Shown one piece after another: positions 17,199 to 25,368 of a stretch of DNA of 44,241 nucleotides. The notes under the pieces were generated by a model. That model made no database searches. It was not told where the DNA came from and worked only from the letters and a program-made list of their open reading frames with translations. Source of the DNA: Holosporaceae bacterium (lineage in GTDB: Bacteria > Pseudomonadota > Alphaproteobacteria > UBA3830). The position numbers and the translations under genes were made by a program. Location: the NCBI GenBank assembly GCA_031262635.1, contig JAISHN010000095.1, positions 1 to 44,241 of the forward strand. Reading direction: 5' to 3'. Positions within the stretch are counted from its first letter, which is position 1. Each line of letters opens with the position of its first letter.

Positions 17199-18095
17199 AT
17201 GGGATTTTTAGATAAAATAAAAACCGCTTTTCAGAAGACCTCCGAAAAGCTAACCGTTTCTATAACCGGAAAGAAAATCGACGAAAACTTCGCGCGGGAG
17301 CTTGAAGACGCGCTTATTATGGCGGACATTGGGGTCGAGACTGCGACGGAGCTGGCGAAAAAAGTCGCCGATCGGAAGTTTTCAAAAGAAACGACGGATC
17401 TAGAGGTAAAACAATTCCTAGCGGACGAGATTTACGCGGCGTTAAGGCCTTATGAAAGCGATTTTTTCAATCGCGACTTTTCTCACAGGCCGGAGATTAT
17501 TTTAGTAATCGGAGTAAACGGAAACGGCAAAACGACTACCGTCGCGAAGCTCGCGAATATTTTTAAAACCGCGGGACATAGGCCGCTGCTTGTCGCCGCA
17601 GACACATTCCGAGCGGCCGCCGTAGAACAGCTAAAATATTGGGCGGAAAAAATCCAGGTCGACATACGCGCTGGGAAAGAAAAAGCCGACGCTGCGGGAC
17701 TCGTTTACGACGCGATATCGTCCGCCGCCGACAACGACGTTATATTAATAGACACCGCCGGCCGGATGCAGAATCGCTCGGATCTGCTGGACGAGCTGGC
17801 CAAAATAAAACGCGTGATAAAAAAACTCGACGAATCCGCGCCGCATAAAACAATTCTCGTTCTCGACGGTCTAACCGGACAAGCCGCCCACAACCAAGTC
17901 GACGTATTTCTGAACAAAATCGGAATTGACGGGATTATTGTTACGAAACTCGACGGAACGGCTAAAGGAGGAGCTATTATGCCTCTAACGAGGAAATATA
18001 AAGTCCCAATTATGGCGATTGGGCTTGGCGAAGGGCTCGACGATTTGAAACCGTTTAACGCGCGAGCATATTCTCAAGCGATTTTTGGAATCTGA
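17199..18095 (+). CDS. ftsY: Signal recognition particle receptor FtsY
   Basis: 298 aa SRP GTPase: N-domain helices (residues 1-90) followed by the G domain. P-loop GVNGNGKT (105-112), then DTFRAAAVEQL, DTAGRMQNRSDL and TKLDGTAKGG are all in order. It lacks the long acidic A domain of Escherichia coli FtsY, as in many alphaproteobacteria, so membrane docking probably uses the N-terminal amphipathic helix (MGFLDKIKTAFQK). It starts 91 bp after the exported orphan. Confidence 0.96.
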   Translation: MGFLDKIKTAFQKTSEKLTVSITGKKIDENFARELEDALIMADIGVETATELAKKVADRKFSKETTDLEVKQFLADEIYAALRPYESDFFNRDFSHRPEIILVIGVNGNGKTTTVAKLANIFKTAGHRPLLVAADTFRAAAVEQLKYWAEKIQVDIRAGKEKADAAGLVYDAISSAADNDVILIDTAGRMQNRSDLLDELAKIKRVIKKLDESAPHKTILVLDGLTGQAAHNQVDVFLNKIGIDGIIVTKLDGTAKGGAIMPLTRKYKVPIMAIGLGEGLDDLKPFNARAYSQAIFGI

Positions 18096-18413
18096 TTGTC
18101 GCGTTCCGCCGTGCGGCGACTTGTTTAGACTGAAAAAACTTGGCTCGAAAAATATATTAAATTCTATCGAAAAGCGGCGGATCAGGGCGTTTTTCATTAT
18201 ACAATTATTATACAATTAATAGGTTGGCGCCTGACGCGAGGAGTGTTAGGCGGCAGGCCCAAAAGAAATGACTATGTCTTATCTCCGTTTTCGACGATAA
18301 TAGGCTTGTAACTCAGAGTTTTCTTCGACCGTAATGCGGTCTTTAATCCAGTAGTCGCGTTAGTAAAAAAAACGCCCCGAACTAATCGGAGCGTTTCTTT
18401 GGAGGAAGAAAAA
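18096..18413. other. Intergenic region between ftsY and the phasin gene, possible structured RNA
   Basis: Besides the phasin terminator, the region holds two ungapped stems on the plus strand: GCCTGAC with GTTAGGC around 18229-18251 (one G-U pair) and GACCG with CGGTC around 18330-18344, the latter followed by TTT. I could not match it to 6S, SRP, tmRNA or RNase P RNA. No coding frame stands out. Confidence 0.35.
18370..18396 (-). terminator. Rho-independent terminator of the phasin gene
   Basis: An 11-bp stem with one mismatch (18370-18380 with 18386-18396) and a 5-nt loop is followed on the minus strand by a run of eight T. It lies 17 nt after the phasin stop codon. Confidence 0.8.
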
Positions 18414-18812
18414 CTATTTCTTGTCCGCGGCAGGTTTGGATCCCGCGACGGTTTCTTTGAATCTTTTCGACAGAGTCGCGTTAAGCTCGTTGGCGTTTTC
18501 CGTGATCATATTCGCGATCTGCTGGCTGTTTCCAACGGCTTTTACGATATTGTCCCGAACGACTTCGTTAAATCTTGCGGCCGCTTCGGAAGGCTTCGCC
18601 GCTTTTTCCGCGACGCTTCCAAGATCGCTCATAAACTGCTTAAAGAACGCGCTTTGCAGCTTTACGATCCCGTTGCAAACTTCGATGGACATTTTGTTGA
18701 TAAGTCCCAAAATTTCTAAATTCTTTTTGTACGAATCCAAAAATGCGCTCGGATCGATTTTTGGCATTTTACAACCGGCGAAGGTCTCGCCTTTAGCGTC
18801 TGTAGTCGTCAT
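18414..18812 (-). CDS. Phasin family protein
   Basis: 132 aa, helical, with the phasin pattern: a hydrophobic/amphipathic N-terminal helix (SYKKNLEILGLINKMSIEVC), a central helix (GIVKLQSAFFKQFMSDL) and a C-terminal coiled-coil-like helix (MITENANELNATLSKRFKET) ending in an Ala/Lys tail. Phasins coat polyhydroxyalkanoate granules and control their size and number, which suggests that the cell makes such storage granules; no synthase is in this window. It is a single gene with its own terminator. Confidence 0.75.
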   Translation of the reverse strand: MTTTDAKGETFAGCKMPKIDPSAFLDSYKKNLEILGLINKMSIEVCNGIVKLQSAFFKQFMSDLGSVAEKAAKPSEAAARFNEVVRDNIVKAVGNSQQIANMITENANELNATLSKRFKETVAGSKPAADKK

Positions 18813-18938
18813 TATAACTTACTCCCTAAAACTTGAACTAATTTTGAACATATATTACAAACTAAAAATATTCAATATTTATTTTAAATAAAAGAAATAA
18901 TTTTATTATATGCTCGACTTTCGCTCGTCGCGATTCGC

Positions 18939-18967
18939 TGGACATGTCCGAGGGCTGTCTGTATAAT
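18939..18967 (+). promoter_or_regulatory. Sigma-70-type promoter of purA
   Basis: A -35 TGGACA (5 of 6) lies 17 bp from a perfect -10 TATAAT (18962-18967), ending 33 nt before the purA start. Ribosome site AGAAGGAGC follows. Confidence 0.7.
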
Positions 18968-19000
18968 TTGCTCCTCCAACGGACTCTAGAAGGAGCTTTT

Positions 19001-20296
19001 ATGTCAAATAATATAACGATCGTTGGCTTGCAATGGGGCGACGAGGGCAAGGGAAAATTAACGGATTTTTATAGCGAAAACGCCGCCGCGATCGTTCGTT
19101 TTCAGGGTGGAAACAATGCGGGACATACGGTTATTGTCAACGATAAAACCTATAAATTCAACATAATGCCGTCCGGCGTTCTTCATGGAAAACTCGCGGT
19201 TATCGGCAACGGCGTAGTTTTAAACATGTCTCGTTTGATTGAAGAAATAACCGCGTTGCGGGCTGATTTTGAGATTACTCCAAAGAATCTTTTAGTTTCC
19301 GAAAACGCCGCTCTTATTATTCCTGGCCTGCATCCTGAAATGGACGCTATTTTCGAAGGAGCAAGCGGAAAAGCCGCCGTCGGCACGACTAAACGCGGAA
19401 TCGGTCCCGCTTACATGGACAAGATAGGCCGTTTCGCGATCAAAGCCGGAGATTTGCTATTTCCAGATTCGTTGCCGGAGAAAGTCGACAGGCTCTTATT
19501 CCTACACAACGCGATCAGACGCGGTTGCGGCGAAAAAGAAGCGTCCGCATCGCATATCTTAGATTATCTGAACGAATGCGGCGAAGCTTTATCGCCGTTC
19601 ATTGGAAACGTCGGCCAACGGCTTTACGAAATCAAAAAATCCGGCGGGCGGATTATTTTTGAAGGCGCGCAGGGAAGCATGCTTGATATCGATCACGGTT
19701 CTTTCCCGATGGTCACGTCGTCCAACACGATAGCCGCGCAAGCTTCGATTGGAACCGGAGTTCCGCCAAGCGAGATTGGGTTCGTTCTTGGAATCGTTAA
19801 GGCTTATACGACAAGAGTCGGCAACGGCTTCTTCCCAACGGAATTGAACGACGAAGTCGGCGAATATTTGGGAAAAGCAGGCTCGGAAATCGGCGTTACG
19901 ACCGGCAGATCAAGACGCTGCGGATGGTTTGACGCTCCGCTGGCCGCTCGCTCGGCGTATCTTTCGGGAGTTAACGGAGCGGTAATCACGAAACTGGACG
20001 TTTTGGACGAACTATCGGAGATTAAAGTCTGCGTCGGATATGAAATCGACGGCGAGAAAGTTCCATTTTTGTTTAACGCAAAGGACGAAGCGATGAGTAA
20101 AGTCGTTCCGATTTACGAAACGCTTCCAGGTTGGAAAACGTCGATAAAAGGGATGAAAAATCTCGCCGACCTTCCGACAAACGCCCGCCGTTATTTGGAT
20201 TTTATAGAAAAACATATCGGCGTTCGAATTATCGCAGTATCGACGGGACCTGAACGCTCGGAAACGATCGAGATTTCTAAACCGGTTTTGAGGTAA
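19001..20296 (+). CDS. purA: Adenylosuccinate synthetase
   Basis: 431 aa from the ATG at 19001, chosen because AGAAGGAGC precedes it, MSNNITIVGLQWGDEGKGK is the standard opening, and the length then matches the family (~430). Upstream in-frame codons overlap the promoter. The GTP-binding loop is GDEGKGK (residues 13-19), followed by FQGGNNAGHT and the late motifs TTGRSRRCGWFD and TKLDVLDEL. It converts IMP and aspartate to adenylosuccinate, using GTP, in AMP synthesis. Monocistronic; it converges on the rdgB-like gene across a palindromic repeat. Confidence 0.96.
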   Translation: MSNNITIVGLQWGDEGKGKLTDFYSENAAAIVRFQGGNNAGHTVIVNDKTYKFNIMPSGVLHGKLAVIGNGVVLNMSRLIEEITALRADFEITPKNLLVSENAALIIPGLHPEMDAIFEGASGKAAVGTTKRGIGPAYMDKIGRFAIKAGDLLFPDSLPEKVDRLLFLHNAIRRGCGEKEASASHILDYLNECGEALSPFIGNVGQRLYEIKKSGGRIIFEGAQGSMLDIDHGSFPMVTSSNTIAAQASIGTGVPPSEIGFVLGIVKAYTTRVGNGFFPTELNDEVGEYLGKAGSEIGVTTGRSRRCGWFDAPLAARSAYLSGVNGAVITKLDVLDELSEIKVCVGYEIDGEKVPFLFNAKDEAMSKVVPIYETLPGWKTSIKGMKNLADLPTNARRYLDFIEKHIGVRIIAVSTGPERSETIEISKPVLR

Positions 20297-20343
20297 GGTT
20301 TTGACGCGAATAAGGACGGCGAGAAGGGGAAAATACCTGCATA

Positions 20344-20422
20344 CGTCATTGCAAGAAGCGAAGCGAGGATCCAGAAAACGTTGATGTTTCGCTAGATCCT
20401 CGGCCTGCGGCCAAGAATGACA
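20344..20422. repeat. Palindromic repeat (type A/B hybrid) between purA and rdgB-like gene
   Basis: It begins CGTCATTGCAAGAAGCGAAG and ends GGCCAAGAATGACA, with inner arms CGAGGATCCAG and CTAGATCCTCG. The whole can fold as a long hairpin. Placed between convergent genes, it may also act as a two-way transcription stop. Confidence 0.7.
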
Positions 20423-20444
20423 AGCTGGGATTTTTGATTTTTCT

Positions 20445-21062
20445 TCACAAAGCTTTTTTCGACGATAGATACGACGTTTCCCGCAGTCTATCCATAAGTT
20501 TCCTTGCGGCTATTAGCCTATGATGCGGAAAGCTTTCGCCGGCAAAGCCCGTTTGAGCGTAAGTAAGCTTAGATCCTTCCGGAATGAAATACGGGTTATA
20601 TCCGTTGTTCGTCCCGCAGTTTCCAAATATTCCAGGATATACGAACGTTCCAGGCATTTCTCCGCGAACTACGATTTCCAGGCCGTCGTCGACAAACGCT
20701 ATCGCGCATGCGAAGACGCAGCCTCTGTCCGGCGAGTCTCCGAGTTTTTCGTTAAACGCTCGAGAAGCTTCTTCGTATCCGCCGTAAGATTTTGCGATTC
20801 TCCCGCAACGCGTTCCAGGATAGCCGTCAAGCGAGTTTATGAATAAACCGGTGTCGTCGCTTAGCGACGGTAATTTTGTATGCTCATGATAAGTTTTAGC
20901 TTTTATAAGAGCGTTTCCTTCAAGCGTGTTCTCGTTTTCCTCCACTTCTCCCAAAGCAAAGTCTTTGCCGCTTAGAAGTTCAAAAACTTTAAGAAATTCA
21001 AAGCTCTTTAACTGAGCTACTTTCGCTTCGTTTGAACTGGCGATAACTACTTTTTTAGGCAT
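20445..21062 (-). CDS. RdgB/HAM1 family non-canonical purine NTP pyrophosphatase
   Basis: 205 aa. The phosphate-binding start VVIASSNEAKV, the ENENTLEGNALIKAKTYHEH helix and the catalytic SDDTGL motif match RdgB, which hydrolyses dITP, XTP and similar triphosphates to keep them out of DNA. Two usual signatures are altered: GFGYDP reads NNGYNP, and SHR reads HHR. These changes suggest a divergent subfamily or shifted specificity, so I leave the symbol blank. Start at 21062; tRNA-Gly lies 74 bp upstream on the same strand. Confidence 0.85.
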   Translation of the reverse strand: MPKKVVIASSNEAKVAQLKSFEFLKVFELLSGKDFALGEVEENENTLEGNALIKAKTYHEHTKLPSLSDDTGLFINSLDGYPGTRCGRIAKSYGGYEEASRAFNEKLGDSPDRGCVFACAIAFVDDGLEIVVRGEMPGTFVYPGIFGNCGTNNGYNPYFIPEGSKLTYAQTGFAGESFPHHRLIAARKLMDRLRETSYLSSKKAL

Positions 21063-21136
21063 AATTTATCTCCTCGCGTATAGCGAAAAATATAACTGTC
21101 GCGTCTTTAAAGCAATTGATTTTAACAAAGAAAACA

Positions 21137-21211
21137 TGGAGCGGGCGAAGGGACTCGAACCCTCGACTTCAACCTTGGCAAGGTTGCGCTCTACCACTGA
21201 GCTACGCCCGC
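21137..21211 (-). tRNA. tRNA-Gly(GCC)
   Basis: A 75-nt cloverleaf on the minus strand. Acceptor GCGGGCG pairs with CGCCCGC, the D arm is GCTCAGTGGTAGAGC, the anticodon stem-loop is CAACC-TTGCCAA-GGTTG with anticodon GCC, and the T arm is AGGGTTCGAGTCCCT. The 3' CCA is encoded. Confidence 0.97.
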
Positions 21212-21298
21212 TTAACGGCGATCATCATATCAATTTTTAACCAAAAAACAACTATAGTTTTTTTAAGGAATTGCTTAACAAAAAACAGGAGTTTGCGT

Positions 21299-22090
21299 TC
21301 AGTTTACAATTCCAACTCCGCGTCCCCAGAGGACGTAGGCTTCTCCTCGTTGTTGAGTCCTACCTCTTATAGTATTGCTTCCTCCAGCGAACAGCATTTT
21401 TATAAACGAACTAGAAAAAACGTAGTTGCAGACAACAGTTAAGACAAATGTGACTCCAGAGGGAACTTTTTCATTGTTCCTAATCTTACCTTTATGAATA
21501 GCGCGGGTGCCTTCGCTCTTAAAGGTCTTGCTTCCATCTGAATCTATAAAATCAAAGGTATCAACAGGATCTACGATTCCAGTATGGTCGGCTAAGTACG
21601 CATATGTTTCAGCGTTTTCATGATATCCAATACTTTCTCCGCCGAATGGAGATTTGGAACACATGTTCTCTAGGCTACTATATACTCTAAGCCAATATCC
21701 AAGGTTTTGTTTTTGTATAAATGAAGGTATGTGTTTCTTGACTATTTTATCAATACTCGTATCTCCGTCCGCAATTCTTCCTTTTGCGATGAAATAAAAC
21801 GTAGCTTCTGCGGCAATAGTGTCGATTGCGGTTTGCGTTATATGGATTTTCATCAATTCGAACGTGAAAAATATTAAGTAACTGATTATCGGCAGAGTAA
21901 GAGCGGTTTCGATCAAAATTACGCCGCGTATGCGGGCGTCGCTTCCGCCGTTTATATTTTTCGTCTTCCTTGATCGCTCCTTTTCGTTATCCTTCGAGAG
22001 CAAGCGCGCTTGGCGATGACAAACAAGCCTAATCCAGTCAAAAATTAAAAGAAAACTCTTTGATTTACAATGAGATTCCCCCCCCCACAT
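21299..22090 (-). CDS. TadE-like pilus assembly protein 1 (start uncertain)
   Basis: 263 aa as drawn from the ATG at 22090. The TadE signature is the single membrane helix after a Gly: RGVILIETALTLPIISYLIF, with the conserved Glu. The ~220-residue exported part has two cysteines. TadE-type minor pseudopilins assemble with Flp/Tad pili. About 55 residues precede the TadE domain, an unusual leader encoded partly by a G9 tract and a short palindrome (21985-22020). A better-placed ATG with GAGG at 22160 (MFRYYK...) is out of frame with the TadE domain because of the G9 tract. See the cassette entry at 22064. Confidence 0.7.
   Translation of the reverse strand: MWGGESHCKSKSFLLIFDWIRLVCHRQARLLSKDNEKERSRKTKNINGGSDARIRGVILIETALTLPIISYLIFFTFELMKIHITQTAIDTIAAEATFYFIAKGRIADGDTSIDKIVKKHIPSFIQKQNLGYWLRVYSSLENMCSKSPFGGESIGYHENAETYAYLADHTGIVDPVDTFDFIDSDGSKTFKSEGTRAIHKGKIRNNEKVPSGVTFVLTVVCNYVFSSSFIKMLFAGGSNTIRGRTQQRGEAYVLWGRGVGIVN
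21985..22020. repeat. Short palindromic repeat inside tadE-like gene 1
   Basis: The stretch starts CGTTATCC, ends GGCGATGAC and is centred on the 10-bp palindrome AAGCGCGCTT. It looks like a shortened member of the dispersed repeat family. It is read in frame within the leader of the TadE-like protein. Confidence 0.45.
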
Positions 22091-22248
22091 TTGTCTTGCA
22101 GGCGCTAACGGACGACAATCTAACGACGGCGGTTTTGATCAATTTATAATAACGAAACATAACTGCCCTCGCGATAAACCTATCGGCATCGTTAAATAAA
22201 AACGGTTAAAAAAGAGTTAAAAAAACGCATATCGTAACTTAGGGGCGA
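22064..22248 (-). repeat. Duplicated 5' cassette, copy 1, with a G9 tract
   Basis: This 185-bp segment recurs at 29269-29455 in the same orientation relative to a TadE-like gene, with only five substitutions outside the homopolymer by my reading. It contains an AT-rich upstream region, a ribosome site GAGG, an ATG (22160) opening MFRYYKLIKTAVVRLSS, and then nine G (22078-22086 as C on the plus strand). With nine G, that frame stops soon after the tract. Confidence 0.85.
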
Positions 22249-22581
22249 TATTCGCATTTACAGACTTGGACGGGCTAACCTCGCTCGCTACAAAAAAACG
22301 AGCGCTACGCATAATGCAAAAGGAACAGGGTCTGCCTGCCCTTACGCCACTTTTTCGTCATCCTAGAGCGAAGCGAAGGATCCAAGCGGCGAAGACGCGG
22401 GAGAATCGTATGGATCCTTCGTCGGACTGCGTCCTCCTCAAGGGTGACGGAGAAGGAAGCTTCGCGGCTTCGCGCTTCTAGCAACGACTTATTGCGGAGT
22501 ATAAACCTCTTGTTTCAACAAAAATAGCCTCATACTGCTCATCGCATTTTTCTAACACAGCCTAATATCTTCAAATTTGTT
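22249..22581. other. Intergenic region between tadE-like gene 1 and fmt, with a type A repeat
   Basis: A complete type A palindromic repeat lies at 22356-22450: left arm CGTCATCCTAGAGCGAAGCG then AAGGATCC, right arm TGGATCCTTCGTCGGACTGC then GTCCTCCTCAAGGGTGACG. The remainder shows no gene. Confidence 0.7.
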
Positions 22582-23508
22582 TTAACCGGCGATTTTGCCG
22601 ACCAAATCTTTTCGGCCTCTGATGAAATCTTCGCCGGACATTTTGTTTTTTCCCGACGGCTGTACGAGAGTTAGTCTCAGCGATCCGACGCCGCAGGCGA
22701 CCGTCATTTTTTCGCCGATGAAGCCCGAACGTTCGCGCGAGTCTTCGTCGGCTATTTTAGCGTCGATGATTTTTACTCGCAGCCCGTTGATTTCCGTCCA
22801 AGCCGCCGGAGCGGGAGAAAACGCTTTAATCTGTCTTAGAACGTCTTGAGCGGAATTGTTCCAGTTTATTTTATACGACTCTTTTGAAATTTTTGTAACG
22901 TAAACGGCGCCTTCCTCCGGCTGCTTGCGGGCGTTGGACAGAGCGTCGTCAAGATTGTTCAGAGTCTCGACGATCATTGTCGCTCCTAAATCGCCGAGTC
23001 GCTCCGAAAGCTCGCCATATGTCGTTTCAGGGCAAATATCGACTAGTTTCATAGAAATAATATCGCCCGTGTCGATTCCTTCGTCCATTTTCATAATGGT
23101 AATTCCGGTTTTTTTATCTCCGGCTAAAATAGCCGCCTGAATTGGAGCCGCTCCACGCCATCTCGGCAACGCCGAAGCGTGAACGTTTATAAAACCGCGC
23201 GACGGAATGTCGAGCATAATACGCCGGATTATCAATCCGTAAGAAACTACGACGACTACGTCTGGTTTCAGCGAGCGAAACTCTTCTATGTTTTTCGCCA
23301 ATTTAAAAGTATTAGGACAATAAACCGGAAGGCCTTTGTCTTCCGCGAACTTATGAACGACCGATTTTTGGATTTTATACTTTCGTCCCGACCGTTTTGG
23401 CGGCTTAGTATAAACTCCGACGATATTGAACCCCGCTTCGTATAAAGCGACTAAGGATTTCAGCGAAAAATCTGAATTCCCCATGAATACGACGGAATTA
23501 TCCTTCAT
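22582..23508 (-). CDS. fmt: Methionyl-tRNA formyltransferase
   Basis: 308 aa. N-terminal formyltransferase domain with the catalytic N108-x-H110 in NVHASALPRWRGAAPIQ and the paired aspartate D148 in MDEGIDTGD; the C-terminal OB-like domain recognises initiator tRNA. It formylates Met-tRNA(fMet) using 10-formyl-THF. It overlaps the upstream deformylase-like gene by 11 bp, so the three-gene set def, def-like, fmt reads as one operon that adds and removes the formyl group. Confidence 0.95.
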   Translation of the reverse strand: MKDNSVVFMGNSDFSLKSLVALYEAGFNIVGVYTKPPKRSGRKYKIQKSVVHKFAEDKGLPVYCPNTFKLAKNIEEFRSLKPDVVVVVSYGLIIRRIMLDIPSRGFINVHASALPRWRGAAPIQAAILAGDKKTGITIMKMDEGIDTGDIISMKLVDICPETTYGELSERLGDLGATMIVETLNNLDDALSNARKQPEEGAVYVTKISKESYKINWNNSAQDVLRQIKAFSPAPAAWTEINGLRVKIIDAKIADEDSRERSGFIGEKMTVACGVGSLRLTLVQPSGKNKMSGEDFIRGRKDLVGKIAG

Positions 23509-24409
23509 TTATATGCCTAGCCAAAAGAATGCGGAAAATTTTGCGCAAATTCTCTTTCGAGAAACGTCCTATCGCTCGCAAAATCGCCTCTCGCTCGTCT
23601 TTCGTCAATCGTTTGCCAAGACTCCGCGATAGTCGAACGTCTTCTTTCCCCAATTCCAGAATTTTATTAAGAATAACGACTCCTCCGGCGACGAAAATAA
23701 AGTCCGCGTTCTCTTTAAGATAACGTTTGCCCAAATCTTCTTTCAGATTATTGAGGAAACATTCGAAGAGCTTTATTTTTTTCTCTTTTTTACCAAGAGC
23801 CTTATCGAAATATATCGCTAAGATTTCTTTGCGTTGAGATTCGCCTACATTTTGATGATCTATAAAGTTTTTTCCGTTCAGATGACAAATTTCATGCTGC
23901 GCGGCGAAAGCGTCGAAACCTGTTAGCCTAACCGTTTTGATTTTGAAATCGAGATCGCGATATTTTACGATGATTTCCAAACTTCTCGATGTTAGCGCCA
24001 ATACGTCCGGCAGCGACGCGCAAGCGTCTATCTCCGTAGAAAGCGCGTCTGATTTTTCCACAATCTCAGGATTTATCATGGCTAGCGTGGAAACTTTTCC
24101 GCCTTTAAGTCCGAATTGTACGACGATTATTCGTTTTAACTTTCCAATCTGCGGAGCGGCTAGAGCCGCTAAATGAGCGCTCGGATCTTTTACCCAAGCT
24201 TCAAGAACAGCCGCGATTTCTCGCGCTTCCGGCAGTTCGCTTTCCAATACGTCGGAGCATTCTTTGGACAGTATTGGATCGGGATCGGAAACCATCTCGA
24301 CTATCGGCGTTCTCGCCTCTTCCTTTTTAGACTCGCATTTAGCGGCGAAACATCCGATCGTTAGGAGCAAAACGCAAATTTTTTTAATTAAACCCGCTCT
24401 TTTTTTCAT
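23498..24409 (-). CDS. Exported peptide deformylase-like protein with C-terminal extension
   Basis: 303 aa. It opens with a basic N-terminus and a hydrophobic helix (MKKRAGLIKKICVLLLTIGC), so export or membrane anchoring is likely; Cys20 or Cys25 could be a lipidation site, though the lipobox is poor. The deformylase motifs follow: HLAALAAPQIG (79-89, for GxGLAAPQ), IDACASLP with the metal ligand C130 (for EGCLS), and QHEICHLNG with H172, E173 and H176. All metal and catalytic residues remain, while the EG before Cys is changed to DA. A helical extension of ~110 residues follows. It overlaps def by 26 bp and fmt by 11 bp. The substrate is unknown. Confidence 0.78.
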   Translation of the reverse strand: MKKRAGLIKKICVLLLTIGCFAAKCESKKEEARTPIVEMVSDPDPILSKECSDVLESELPEAREIAAVLEAWVKDPSAHLAALAAPQIGKLKRIIVVQFGLKGGKVSTLAMINPEIVEKSDALSTEIDACASLPDVLALTSRSLEIIVKYRDLDFKIKTVRLTGFDAFAAQHEICHLNGKNFIDHQNVGESQRKEILAIYFDKALGKKEKKIKLFECFLNNLKEDLGKRYLKENADFIFVAGGVVILNKILELGKEDVRLSRSLGKRLTKDEREAILRAIGRFSKENLRKIFRILLARHINEG

Positions 24410-24896
24410 TTTCTTGCGCCTTCAAAAATTTTTTCATAAATCGCGATTTTTTTAGTTTACTCAAATGATCGATATACAAAATCCCGTCAAGATGGTCGAT
24501 CTCATGTTGCAAACAAAACGATAAATACCCCTCCGCGCGTATCTCTTGTTCTTTAAAATCTTCGTCCAAATATGTCGCGACGACAGATTCATGACGAGCG
24601 ACAGTTTCTCTTAAAAGAGGAAACGACAAACATCCTTCTTTTGAGTCGACGCATTCTTCAGATCGCCAAATTATCTTTGGATTAATCAATTTATACAGCC
24701 GCGACGGTTCGTCTCGAACATCTATGACCGCGATTCTCTTTGAAACGCCGACCTGAGGCCCCGCCAATCCCGCTCCGTTCCACTCGTATAATTTTTGCGA
24801 CATTTCATCGAGGATCTTTCCGATTTTTGGATCTCCAATTTCAACCTCTTCGCATTTTTTAAATAAAATTGGATCAGGATATCTTATAAGTTCCAT
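24384..24896 (-). CDS. def: Peptide deformylase
   Basis: 170 aa, standard length. All three motifs are present: GAGLAGPQVG (41-50; the usual AAPQ is AGPQ), EGCLS with C89, and QHEIDHLDG with H131, E132 and H135. It removes the formyl group from nascent proteins. First gene of the def, def-like, fmt operon. Start at 24896 with MELIRYPDPIL, typical of the family. Confidence 0.95.
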   Translation of the reverse strand: MELIRYPDPILFKKCEEVEIGDPKIGKILDEMSQKLYEWNGAGLAGPQVGVSKRIAVIDVRDEPSRLYKLINPKIIWRSEECVDSKEGCLSFPLLRETVARHESVVATYLDEDFKEQEIRAEGYLSFCLQHEIDHLDGILYIDHLSKLKKSRFMKKFLKAQENEKKSGFN

Positions 24897-25368
24897 TTCA
24901 ATTGCTTATTCTTAACTACGCGGACACTTTAACGCATTTTGTCTCTTAATTCCATGCGTCGGTTTCGTAGGGCGAATAAATTATTGCTCCTTTTTTAGAT
25001 AGATAGCAGCTATACATTTTGTGGCTATTTATTCTAAATTTTAGCCGCTAACTCCTGTTAATTCAGGCTTTTTAATCCATTATTCGGGTTCCAAAATAAC
25101 TCTCGTCTATCTCTACTCTTCCGAAAAACTTTTCGCTCCTTTCCTTTTGTTTCTTCGCAATTTTCTCTCGCAGCTTGTGAAAATATTTTACGGCGGAGTT
25201 CCTCAGCTCCGCTGATCTTCGATTCAGGTTCCGCAGCAAATATGTTCGCCATTTCTAAATTTTTTTTGTAGAGGACGCTCAAAAATACCAAAGCAACTTT
25301 TCTAATCTTCCTTGAACCGGAAAAGATAATTGGATAAGTTTTCTAATTGCGAGATAAATGGAAAAGAT
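24897..25368. other. Intergenic region between def and the fic gene
   Basis: Divergent promoter region, ~470 bp, AT-rich. It contains an isolated hairpin (GCGGAG, 8-nt loop, CTCCGC, near 25194-25213). A 77-codon minus-strand frame at 25058-25291 is open, but lacks a ribosome site and recognisable content. No other feature seen. Confidence 0.4.

Noticed and set aside
18216..18360. 6S RNA, SRP RNA, tmRNA or RNase P RNA
   Set aside because: None of the conserved sequence elements of these RNAs that I know is present; only generic stems are seen.
25058..25291. 77-codon minus-strand frame between def and fic
   Set aside because: No clear ribosome site, composition unlike neighbours, runs through a small hairpin; no recognisable content.
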